A stretch of 64,000 nt of DNA from Limanda limanda (taxonomy: Eukaryota > Chordata > Actinopteri > Pleuronectiformes > Pleuronectidae): positions 25,671,393-25,735,392 of the forward strand of contig NC_083644.1 of assembly GCF_963576545.1 (NCBI RefSeq). Direction: 5' to 3'. Positions 44,801 through 64,000 of the stretch are shown here, piece by piece. The notes beneath the pieces are model-generated. The model was given only the letters and a program-made list of their open reading frames with translations, was not told where the DNA came from and did not search any database. Each line of letters starts with the position of its first letter. Position 1 is the stretch's first letter. The position numbers and the translations under genes are program-made.

Positions 44801-47800
44801 TAATGTGATCAGAATCCCTCAGACGGATGTCCGTGACCTTGATCTGCATTTGGCTGTATGTCATGTAATACATCCATTCGACGGGATGCAAATGTCTTCT
44901 GAGGGAGGAAGCCAGCAATTATGAAGTGAGAACAGTATAAATCATCAGCATGAACGTCCAGCCACTGTTATGATCATCAGAGCCCTGTCCTCTGTTACTA
45001 AAACTGTCTAATGTGCATTTGCTTTTTTTCCCAAGGGTACAACAGATGCTGCCTAGTGGGCCATGACTGGGGCGGGACCATAGCCTGGCTCTTTGCCATT
45101 CACTACCCAGAGATGGTGACGAAACTCATCGTCCTGAACTGTCCCCATCCTTCTGTGTTCACAGGTGTGATTTCATTGTGTTTAAGCAGACTAATCCTCA
45201 GACATCTCTCTCTTTATTGTGAAAGACAACCATTTTATTTCACATTAAATAGAGAAGCCTCTGGTTTGTTTCCTGGATTATTGCAGCAGCTATTATCTCA
45301 TTAATTTGCAGGTATAATTTCTTCCATCCCATGTTTGCATCCATCTGGCAAATCCTCCTCTGCCTAAAGGGGGGAGATGATGAAAGCTCATTACTGGAGG
45401 TGAATGTGAAGCTGGAACATCTGGTTTAACTGGTGCAGAGGGAGGCAGAAACATGGGGGGGTTATCACGTCCACAGGATCACAGTGTGTGCAAACTTGGC
45501 CTTTAATTACTATCTAATGACTCCTCTCTTCCTCCTCTTCCTCCTCTTCCTCCTCTTCCTCCTCTTCCTCCTCTTCCTCCTCATTTTCCTTTTCCTCCTC
45601 TCCTCTTCTCTCCTCTTCTCTTTTCCTCTCCTCTCCTCTATTCCTTTCCTTTCTTTTCCTTTCCTTTCCTCCTCTCCCCTCTCACAGATTATGCTCTGCG
45701 CCACCCGAGCCAGTTGCTGAAATCGAGTCATTACTTCTTCTTCCAGCTGCCCCGCTTCCCGGAGCTCATGCTCTCCATCAATGATTTCAAGGTGGTCTGT
45801 TATGTGTGGGATTAAGCGCTTTCAAGGTCAAGGTTGTGTGTGTTTGCGTCTCTCTGTTGTGCGAAAGCGCGCATTAGTGTATTGTTGCATGTTATTGTAG
45901 TGTCAGTCTATTCTTACTGTCTGCATCAGTGCAAACTCTAAAAACAGACTGCTTTGAAAGAAGATATTTGTTGTAGACAAGATGAGCAACTAAATCCTGC
46001 AGGAGATGTGAAGTCAGACTACTATTACATCATATCTCGAGCTCTTTAAGGCCAAAATAAGTTGTAATCTTGTCTGTAGCTAAATGTTTATCGTCTTGCG
46101 CAAATCACAACAGAGATTATCTCAAGTCACTTTGAGGCCTAGACCTCACAAATTTATAGCTAAACCCACAGTTCCACAACAAGAACTCCCTCGGAAGAAA
46201 CCTCTAGAACCAGACAAAAACAGACATCTGCCTCAACTGGCTGGAGTGAGCAGAGAAAAAAACATTATTAATTTACTTTTTTATTTGCTTGTGTTATTTT
46301 TGAAATTTGTATTCATATTAATTTTTTTAATTTCTATAAGACAAAATGAATGTAAGATTACCTGATGTTCCCTGATGCCAGCTCTATGTCTTTGTGCCAG
46401 AGGTGTCACAAGGTCACAAGTGCTGCTTTCACCAGTGGAGTACATCTATCTTGTATCACATGGGCGTGCGTCTGTAATGGTTTTCTAGATCAGGTTGTCG
46501 CAGCTGCATACAATCAGTGCATTGACCTCTGTGTTTGCTGCTGTCTCTGCTGCAGGCTCTGAAGGCCTTGTTCACCAGCCGCAGCACAGGGATCGGTAGT
46601 AAAGGCCGGTGGCTCACTGCTGAGGACCTGGAGGCCTACCTGTATGCACTCTCACAGCCGGGGGCTCTTACTGGAGCCCTCAACTATTACAGGAATGTCT
46701 TCAGGTGAGGAACAGTTCACTCACAAACAGATTGACATGACAGCTGAATTTGATGTTTGTTGTGTAGTTAGAAAATACAAATCATAGCCAACACTAGTGC
46801 AGTGCTTGTTCTAATCTAGATTTGTATAAACAGTCTATGGCGTTGTTGACTACTGCTGTAGTTTATCTCGGGAGGTAGCAGAAGATTCAACTCGGCCTAA
46901 AGACTGAAGTCCCACTGCCCTGCCCCAACTGACTGTTGGTCACCTGTTTATTACATTTTTATTAATATTGAACGAATCCTGTGTCCAAATCAAACCAAAT
47001 TTGACACTTCCTTGGTTCATTAAGACAATAGACATGGCAAGTGTGAAGCCGATAAGGTTGGTTCGCAAGATATGCATTCCACATATTGATAGAGAGACAG
47101 TTGTGGAATGAGAATGTAGATATTAGTCATATGAAAGAAGAAACTTGCCTTGCCCTCAGTAGAGCACAAGGCCCAACAGGTCAACCAGGTCTTGAATTAC
47201 AACAAGCCTCCTAGCTATGGACACATTACGTTTCTCAGCTACACTTGGTGGTAGTTTCTAACCCAATTTGTAACCATACCCTATAAAACTACATGTAAAT
47301 CCACAAGATCCAGTTTTCTATTTAGATGGAATTGCCCACACTCATCAATACAAACCTCCTAAATATGTTTAAATGTTATCATCAAGATTCACACATAGTT
47401 CTATAATAAAATCAATCAATAATGTGGAAATATGTCCTATCAATGTTGGAGAGAGGGGGACAAAAATTCCTAGATCTGCCCCCTGATTTTTATCCGCACC
47501 TAAATAGAATGGGTTCTTCCCTGAACAATACCCCATCCTTCCACCAAGTTTAATCCTAATCCATCCACTAATTTTTGCACAAACAACAGATGAGAACACA
47601 ACCTCATCGCTGGAGGTAATTACTCTCAAAGTTCTTTTAAGTGCTTTTCAGTCAGTATCATTTTTTAGTCTTAGTTGGTTATTGTGATGTGTGATAACAA
47701 AATAAATTTAGTTCTTTATGATGTGAACTTTCTAGATATTTCAGGTCATACTACTGAGTATGGTGTCTACACAGATATAATATATATATATAATACAGCG

Positions 47801-49655
47801 CCATCTACTGTCAGAGCTGTAGAGGAGCAGAACGTTCAACATCAACCCTCTGTCAAGGCAACAACACTTTCAAATATCTATATTTATACACACCTTCCTT
47901 TGTACTTGTAAAGAGCGAGCTGGCAAACAGAGTTCAACACAATTCAGATCAGAGAAATTCTGCATCTGCACCCGACGTGTGAGCCGTACATGCATCGCTG
48001 AACGAGCCATCTGCTCCCTTCTCAAGCAAAGAGTCATCTCAGAATAGCTTTTGTGTGCTTATGTAAAAGAAATACCACTGACCCATGACCAATTAGTCTC
48101 TCCACAAACGCACATTGCACCTACACACGGGGAATACAAAAATAGATAAACACAAAGCAAATTCCATCCATCCATCCATGTCATATATATTCACGTATCC
48201 TGTCCAGATAGCTGGAGGCTGGAGCCTTCCCCAGCACACTCTGAGTTGGACATGGAAATCAAAATGCAAAGTATTCAACCATTAAATCTGGAAGATTTAC
48301 AATGACCAGTATCTAAGAATACATATAAGCTGAAGAGCAGAGAGACAAGGTACATTTCCATCCACCTGCCCTCTATAGATTTGCATGTAAAAAACATTAA
48401 ATTGGAATGAAACGGTGGAATATCTTTAAATATACATTTTTTTGTGCTCGGCTGAGATTGAAAAGCTGGAATATCACAAACAAAACCAAAAATAGGTAGA
48501 GGAAAAAACATTCAAGCGATGCCACAGGCTCAACTCCACTGAAAAAGTAAAAAAAACAGGATTAGGTATCTGGGGTATGGAAGCGAATGGCATTCACTTA
48601 TTTTTTCTGTCTATATGGCCCAATAAGCAGACTAGGATAAGATCATCTAGTGTAATGTGAGCACTTGATTCAAAGAGGCCATAATATGCAGGTGATAGAT
48701 CATTAAACAACCTTCTGAGAAACAATGCAGGTCCATGTGATACTGGGATATTTTTTTTAAAGTCAGTCTAATACCCAAATCCATGACATTCTTTGGACAA
48801 AAGTGCCCTATGATTTCGTCTTCTATTTAACGTTATCCTTAGAGACATAAGTATCTCCCAGTGTCTCAACCCCAAACCAAAATAAAACTGGATCAAGAAA
48901 CACAGGTGGGACATGTGTGCTTTATTGCTCTCTATGTTATATACAGATATTTGGAGAAACCAGAGCAGATTTTTTTTTTCATGTGAACTCAATATGTTTC
49001 TGTACAGGGGTGTCTGAAACCATAACATGCCAGTTGCACAAGCTGCTTCACAAAATCAAAGTGCAAAGAACGAGATCACGCTCAGTAATGCAATAAAACA
49101 AAACAGATTAAAGAACAGCATCAAAACGATAAACTATATAAAAAAGGAAAACTATGGAAGTGTCAGTCTATACAGTTGATTTTTTAACACTTTTTATAAT
49201 GAGGCACTGTTTCTGCTGATGTGATGTTTGTTCCACAGACCGAATAATGGGCCTTTTCAAGAGAATTTGATTCTCTGATCTCAGGGGAACACTTAGGCTA
49301 CATTCCTATTTAAAATCTGTCAATAAACAAAATGCACAACTCAGGTTCTTTCCTCCTCTCCCTCCTCTCCCTCCTCTCCCTCCTCTCCCTCCTCTCCCTC
49401 CTCTCTCACCGCAGCTCCCTCCCTCTGAGCCAGAACCACGTCAGGTCTCCTGTGCTGCTGCTGTGGAGCGAGCGGGACACATTTCTGGAGCAGGAAATGG
49501 CCGAGGCATGCCGCCTCTACATCAGGAACCATTTCCGTCTCAACATCATCTCCGGGGCCAGTCACTGGCTGCAGCAGGACCAGCCTGACATCGTCAACAC
49601 CCTCATATGGACCTTCCTCAAGGAAGGAGAGGGACGCAAGAGCTACAGGAACTAA
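39338..49655 (+). CDS. ephx4: Epoxide hydrolase 4 (ephx4)
   Basis: Membrane-anchored alpha/beta-hydrolase-fold protein of the epoxide hydrolase family; the physiological substrate of EPHX4 is not settled. Coding exons: 39338-39580, 41177-41262, 42759-42916, 45036-45164, 45688-45791, 46556-46704, 49415-49655. All phases agree, giving 369 residues (human 362). Residues 23-48 form a hydrophobic signal anchor ([12 protein letters not shown] and onward). The oxyanion motif HGFP is at 104-107; the nucleophile elbow GHDWGG places catalytic Asp at 173. The lid segment includes [15 protein letters not shown] and NYYRN (Y285 is the likely ring-opening Tyr). The charge-relay acid is D311 (LLWSERD) and the His is H340 ([11 protein letters not shown]). 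The triad is complete, so the enzyme should be active. The N-terminus MARVL aligns with human MARL, supporting the start. A start-stop upstream ORF lies 2 bases before it. Exons 5 and 7 are preceded by expanded pyrimidine repeats. Confidence 0.96.
40396..40615. repeat. SINE-like fragment, copy 2 (ephx4 intron 1)
   Basis: Includes CAAAGCTCTTTACAGTAATG, the CACACACACTCTCATATGAT spacer, AATCTTGCCCAAGGACACTT and CTCTACCTCCTGAGCCACAA. This ordered set is shared with the copy at 56255-56425 and with many fish genomes. Remaining intron 1 sequence (39581-41176) shows nothing else definable. Confidence 0.55.
41781..42031. repeat. (GT)n and (AGG)n microsatellites in ephx4 intron 2
   Basis: GT repeats at 41781-41811 and AGG repeats at 41968-42031. 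The latter gives a poly-Glu open frame that is not an exon: it lacks splice signals and ephx4 joins directly from 41262 to 42759. Confidence 0.9.
43625..44060. repeat. Two adjacent degenerate interspersed repeats, opposite orientation
   Basis: The 43625-43850 part carries TTCCACCAAGTTTTGTGTTA and TTTGCGTAATCCTGTTTAC. The 43855-44060 part reads the family the other way (TTTGCCAAGGAGTTTGTTTG ... GTGCAGATCTGGATCAGG). The rest of ephx4 intron 3 (42917-45035) shows no other structure. Confidence 0.5.
45521..45686 (+). repeat. Pyrimidine repeat forming the exon 5 polypyrimidine tract
   Basis: About 165 bases of almost pure C/T, starting as a CCTCTT hexamer array and decaying into CCTCTCCTCTTCTC-type text. 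It runs directly into CTCTCACAG|AT, the acceptor of ephx4 exon 5 at 45688. Confidence 0.9.
47395..47625. repeat. Degenerate interspersed repeat in ephx4 intron 6
   Basis: Shares CATCCTTCCACCAAGTTTAA, CATCCACTAATTTTTGCAC and AACCTCATCGCTGGAGGTAA with the copies at 43625, 13390 and 55725. A fragment of the 5160-5460 family lies upstream near 46990-47110, inverted. Confidence 0.5.
48713..48810 (+). repeat. Dispersed repeat copy left of ephx4 exon 7
   Basis: CTGAGAAACAATGCAGGTCC and the following AAAGTCAGTCTAATACCCAA parallel the sequence at 51707-51800 (CTGAGAAACAATGCATGTCA ... AAGTCAGAATAAAATACTCA), in the same orientation. The two copies bracket the last ephx4 exon. Confidence 0.6.
49351..49407 (+). 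repeat. 9-bp pyrimidine minisatellite before ephx4 exon 7
   Basis: About six units of CTCCCTCCT lead into CTCTCTCACCGCAG|C, the acceptor of the last ephx4 exon (49415). The array is the polypyrimidine tract. Because the unit is 9 bases, a Leu-Leu-Ser repeat frame runs into the exon and could be mis-annotated as coding. Confidence 0.9.
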
Positions 49656-50312
49656 AATCCAGACCGCGGCCGCCTCCCACCACTCCTCCCTGCTTTCACT
49701 TGCCACACCTGGAAGCCTGGAATATGCCTGTGATACCAAGCAACATAGTGATAATGCAATCATTCTTTAAAATCTTGTCACATTTCAAATATTTTTTTAA
49801 ACAAAGTCAACAGTAGAGGAAAAGGATCAAAGCACACTTCAGCAGTGGGACAGTGAGCAGTCTGTGTGAGGCATTTTCAAGAGGTTTTTTGCACATGACA
49901 TCCGCCTTAAAGTTTGTCAGTTACAGCATTACAAATGTGTGGCAAAATCTCCTCGTGACTTGTGTTGTGTGGTGCCTTTTTAACTTTAGAATTGTCTCGG
50001 TGTTCAGATGTTCGGAGACACTGGGATGTGGCTGATCGTCTGCTATATGTTTGGGTCACTCTACTTTGGGCACAAACCTTTGGGAGCCATAACACTCCCT
50101 ATCCCTTTATCAGGTAGTGTTGTCGAAAAGGAGTGTACTTATTTTCTATCTTCTGCTCAAAGATGCTTTGCTCTAACGTGGATGATGTTGTTATCTTGAT
50201 CTTCCTGTAAAGAAATGTCAGTGGTGGTTGACTATTGTACTATTTTGTATTTCTTCCTACACACTGCATTTTGAAATTCACTGAGCCAGGTCGAACACCA
50301 TTTGATTTTATA

Positions 50313-50318
50313 AATAAA
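50313..50318 (+). terminator. ephx4: ephx4 polyadenylation signal (AATAAA)
   Basis: Canonical signal 658 bases after the stop codon, within TTATAAATAAAGTGG. It implies a 3' UTR ending near 50335. Confidence 0.55.
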
Positions 50319-50841
50319 GTGGGTAAGTGTCAATCTGTTTCCTGACTACACTGCTCCCTAACATTTACAGCTGGTTTTAAAATAAGAATATCAGTAGTGT
50401 GTGTTTGAAGCTGCGCCACATGCCCCTACGTGTTTGTCTCAGATCAGTCACTCCAGCGCTTTTACACAGAAGACATTAAAAACACCAGAAATAGAATTGG
50501 ATGTGCTGTTAAATATAGCCCAGAGCTGAGTGACACAGCAGTTGACGTTGGTTATTGTGGATCTATCTGTAGAATAAATAGTTGAAGTGTTATTTCTGGT
50601 TTATATTTATACCTTCAGCACATATGCCAGCTGAGATGTCGATGTGGAATCACATCGAGCTGTGTCAAAAGGAGCATCGACCTGTCAGAAGCTCAGTCTT
50701 ACATAAACAAGATTTAATATAGTGCCAGCTCGCAGCCACACACATTCGCTGCTGCTCCTTTTAGGGAAGTAATTGATGATGATTTTTTACACCAGGAAAG
50801 TAACTATTTTCTTAATAACCACTCTTTTTTTGTGTCTGCAG

Positions 50842-50927
50842 AAGAGGACAATGACAGCAACCTCAGTCAGGAGCCAGTGCTGCCGTTGCCTTCAATGACA
50901 AACAATAACAATAGAGAGAATATGTAG
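50842..50927 (+). other. Orphan terminal-exon-like segment downstream of ephx4
   Basis: A T-rich tract and TGTCTGCAG form a convincing acceptor at 50841. It is followed by a frame reading EDNDSNLSQEPVLPLPSM then TNNNNRENM and TAG at 50925-50927, entered in phase 1. ephx4 exon 6 ends in phase 2, which would give an immediate stop, so simple alternative splicing from exon 6 does not use this frame. Partner exon and function are unknown, and it may be chance. Confidence 0.2.
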
Positions 50928-51706
50928 ATGAACTCTAGACCTATATAAAGAGGGAAACACGTCAGAGACCATTTTCACAACAGACATTTAGATGATTTTA
51001 GTTTTAACATTGATGGCTCTGGGTGTTTAAAGTGCCCCACTAAGACAGAACAGAGTGACAGTGAGTCAGCATTTGCAGACCCTGAAACTGAAGCAGCAAA
51101 ATGGAATTCCGCATCATCAGTCATTTATTTCAAACTGTGCTCTTCCTGCTGTGATGAAAGCAAATGTCTGATGCTAAAAAAGGTTTCAAAGGCCAGCTAA
51201 TTAGTGCCTACTCTTTATCGGTGGTTTCAATGTCACTTTTAGTTGTAGAGAATCGTACCGGGAACCATCTTTGGGTGAGGTGACAGTATCATTATATTTT
51301 AATGAACGTTCCATTGTCCAATCCAGCACCACCAGAAAACATCCCAGTGCAACATCATTGCTCATTGCATAAACACATCAAGTATATTTTCATCCATATC
51401 AGTGACAGATGCTTCTGCTCCTTTTGAAGCCATTTGGATATAGAACTACTTCTTCTTCATTTCAGTGACATTATCACAGGTGACCCAACATTAACAGGAC
51501 GGCTATAGTCTCTCTCTTGTTCCATCTCTGACACTATTAAAGATAATCAATTTCCTCTCTGAATCTCTATAATCAGAACATAAATCTCTGCACTTTAAAC
51601 ACCCTTCTTTTTACTTTGATGCAATTGTCATCGCTGAACAAAGAATACCCATGAATACAAAGAATATGAACATGCATGCAGGATTTACAATATCATTAAA
51701 GAACAG

Positions 51707-51800
51707 TCTGAGAAACAATGCATGTCAATGTCATACAGAGGAAATCTTTTTTGAAGTCAGAATAAAATACTCAAATCTATAGCGTTCTGTTAACAAGAAG
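51707..51800 (+). repeat. Dispersed repeat copy right of ephx4
   Basis: Partner of 48713-48810, with about three-quarters identity by eye over some 80 bases. The upstream ATGCAGG and ATCATTAAA words are shared as well. Confidence 0.6.
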
Positions 51801-52300
51801 ACTTTACTGATGCTGTTCACATTGCATGCTGCAAAAGAATCCTCCTCCTCCTCCAACCAAGATGACCCAGAGACCAAAGGGTGACCACCTTCGGGCTGTG
51901 AGCTTGAACATACTGACAAGCCTCTCCCTGTTTCCCAGGGCTTCACATATGGGTGTCTATATGTGGAGTATCTGTTTATCTATGATAAAATGTGTCAAAT
52001 TTTAACATAAACACAATAGATTTCAATGGATAATACATGTAATGTCATTACAAATAATGTGACAGATCCGAGCCAATCAAGGTCAAGGTTGTGCAAAAGG
52101 CCAGGTTGCTGTTGAATCGCGTTCAAAAGTGTTTATTTAATTTAATCTCAATCTTAATATCCAGCCATATATGCAAACCAATGATTTGATTTAATTCTAT
52201 TTATTTATTAATTTATTTTTACCATGGGCTCTGTCTGTGGGTAGCTGATACATCTGCCATAAGACACTGATTAACATAAGATAAATAAAAGGATAATATC

Positions 52301-52465
52301 CAGGGCCGGGTCTAGGCAGGGGCAAGAGGGGGCCTGGCCCCCTCAAATAAATGTTGTGCCCCCTCAAACTAAATCCCAATTTATAATAATAATAATATAA
52401 TAAAGCACAATGCCCCCTCAAGATTTGTGGCTGCCCCCTCATACATGCCTGTAGACCCGGCCCTG
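52301..52465. mobile_element. 165-bp hAT-type MITE with perfect target duplication
   Basis: The ends are CAGGGCCGGGTCTAGGCAGG and, reversed, CAGGGCCGGGTCTACAGGCA. An 8-bp duplication ATAATATC flanks it at 52293-52300 and 52466-52473. The interior holds repeated GCCCCCTCAA words and an AAT run, with no coding. Intact ends suggest a relatively recent insertion. Confidence 0.92.
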
Positions 52466-52884
52466 ATAATATCATTCTTTACTGATCCCCCCTGAGGGAA
52501 ATGCTGGTATTACAGCAGCCCAAGAACAGAATACATACAGGTAAACAACAAAAGAATGGAAATAGAATCAAATAGAATAGAACTGTTTGAAGAAAAAATA
52601 GACACAAAATATTACGACAATAACTCCACGAGTGATGTGTTTAAGCGTGTTAACCTCAAACTCAAAGTGGCAGAATGATGATGAAGCTGAAGTTGGTTCA
52701 TACAATAATAATATTCATTATTATTATAATAATTATAATAACAGTTTATTTTAATTTAAACACTCAAACTAAATGGATTAGATACATTCAGCATCACAAA
52801 CTGATCACGACACGGCAAATCAATGCAGCATGTGGGACGTTCAGCAGAAACACCACTAGGATGCGACAATGAGCACAATGTCAT

Positions 52885-53020
52885 TTGAACTGCGCATGTG
52901 CGTCAGCTTCCGGGTCGTGACCAGTTGTCCGCTCCTTGTGGATTTTTCAAACCCAGTGGGAGGTGGATGAACAGCGTGCGGTGGCAGTGATGTCAACAAC
53001 CTCGGTCAGTGGGTCAGTAG
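52885..53020 (+). promoter_or_regulatory. btbd8: btbd8 promoter and probable non-coding first exon
   Basis: A TATA-less cluster of housekeeping-type sites: TGCGCATGTGCG (52891-52902, one base from the NRF1 palindrome) followed by CTTCCGGG (52907-52914, ETS). A first exon probably begins near 52920; its donor is not certain (a weak candidate is CTCG|GTCAGT near 53005). Coding begins in the next exon at 53844. Confidence 0.5.
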
Positions 53021-53858
53021 ATAAATCAAGATCATCTCTTAATCCACGTAACAGAGACTCGTACATACAGACAGCTACTGTTTAGTTATTAATAGACATG
53101 TGTGCAGATAGTCAGGGTATGAAAACAAACTACTAACGGTAGCCCAGGTTAGCTAGCGCTAGCATGCTATTCGCAGGAGGAAAATGAAAGTGATGGTGTA
53201 GAATAGCTGACAGGACAGACCGAGTCCAGCTGAGGAACAACACACACCTATGTCCGTATGTGTGTGTGCAGCGGTGTGTGTTTTATATCGGATAAGTCAA
53301 ATTATTTATAATTAAAGGGAGAGGAACAGTGATGCTAGCAGAGGTGCGTTTTCCCCTGGAAGCTACGTCTCTATCTATTATTAAAGCTAATTGCTATTTG
53401 TTATTTTATTATACAGCTGATGACAGTTCTTGGTTCATTTAACAGTAGTAGAATTTATGTTTAGTCGTGCTCATCTTCTCCCATCTCCATTGGCCTTGTT
53501 TACATCGATGAAACAGCGCCCCCTGGTTCACAGTGGTTGGTAAATCATCAGTTTGTGTGATAGTGAAATATGTTGTTCATCACACTGGATATAATCAATA
53601 ATGTTGAGTTTAATGTATATAATAAAATAATCGTTGTGTTTAACAGTAAAGTATGAGTGGCTTGCTGTAACTGATTGTAAAACAACACTAGCTGGCTTAA
53701 TTCATGACTAGCTTTCATACATGTTTTACTTGGCTTCCTCTGCATGCCATTAGGTTTATCTTGTCCCATTTTTCTTATCTAGTCTTATCTAGCGGTGCGT
53801 GACACATTCACAAGCTGAACTCTGTCTTTTCTCTTTCTGTTAGAGAACACAATAAACC

Positions 53859-63765
<9,907 letters not shown>

Positions 63766-64000
63766 GTGAGTGTCAAGGAAGTTTATAGTACTGCCATTCA
63801 AGCCAATAGCCAGTAAGATTTACCTTTAGCCTCAGCGTACCTTCAAGTTCGGCCAAAACACTTGATGACGCTAAGGTGGACTTCTAAAGTGATGTCCCAC
63901 TCCCTAACATCCACTGGTGGCTGCTGACACCTGCTTACATCTACTGGTAGTTGGTATCCTAAATTGTGCAGAAGACTTTCAAACGTACAAGTGATATTCA

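Larger units (their letters stand above)
50930..52880. other. Spacer between ephx4 and btbd8
   Basis: About 2 kb without exons. It contains the second copy of the dispersed repeat (51707-51800) and a 165-bp hAT MITE (52301-52465); otherwise it is AT-rich and featureless. Confidence 0.65.

Noticed and set aside
49341..49763. 140-codon antisense frame opposite the last ephx4 exon
   Set aside because: A shadow of the coding strand plus an EEGEEG run from the pyrimidine minisatellite. No independent support.

Overview
This window is nuclear DNA from a vertebrate, almost certainly a percomorph-type teleost. Genes are split into short exons with GT-AG introns. Microsatellites are abundant (CT, CA, CAA, AGG, ATT). 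Intergenic and intronic space is filled with fish-type interspersed repeats: hAT and TTAA-site MITEs, an L2/CR1-like LINE, a Tc1-like fragment and SINE-like debris. There is no prokaryotic operon, CRISPR array or RNA gene that I can support.

Four protein-coding genes can be read, in an order that from memory matches human 1p22 (TGFBR3, BRDT, EPHX4, BTBD8). (1) A minus-strand signal-peptide exon at 1973-2156 fits the 5' end of tgfbr3 (betaglycan). A possible first exon and GC-rich promoter lie near 9.5-9.83 kb, and the rest of the gene lies off the left edge. (2) brdt, a BET-family double-bromodomain reader of acetylated histones, has promoter and first exon near 19.0 kb and 19 coding exons from 22177 to 35421 (982 residues as assembled). 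(3) ephx4, an alpha/beta-hydrolase-fold epoxide hydrolase, has seven coding exons from 39338 to 49655 (369 residues). (4) btbd8, a double-BTB protein, starts at 53859; eight coding exons are visible to 63765 and the gene continues past the right edge. tgfbr3 and brdt are divergent; brdt, ephx4 and btbd8 all run rightward. Every exon join in the three plus-strand genes was checked by intron phase and exon length, and all are consistent. The genes are linked by ancestral synteny, not by a shared pathway.

Region by region: 1-9.8 kb, tgfbr3 5' end with a large first intron holding a nested cluster of one MITE-like family, an (ATT)n array and one unexplained 86-codon ORF. 9.8-18.9 kb, gene-poor spacer holding a 240-bp inverted repeat about 2.3 kb apart. 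18.9-36.2 kb, brdt with a hAT element (perfect 8-bp target duplication) in intron 4 and a repeat-packed intron 5. 36.2-39.0 kb, spacer with MITE, SINE-like and mariner-like fragments. 39.0-50.3 kb, ephx4. 50.3-52.9 kb, spacer with a 165-bp hAT MITE. 52.9-64 kb, btbd8 5' half.

I did not find a new molecular system. The most useful second looks are the upstream ORFs of brdt and ephx4, expanded pyrimidine repeats serving as polypyrimidine tracts of two ephx4 exons, the two clean hAT insertions, the inverted repeat, and the unassigned ORF at 6281-6542.
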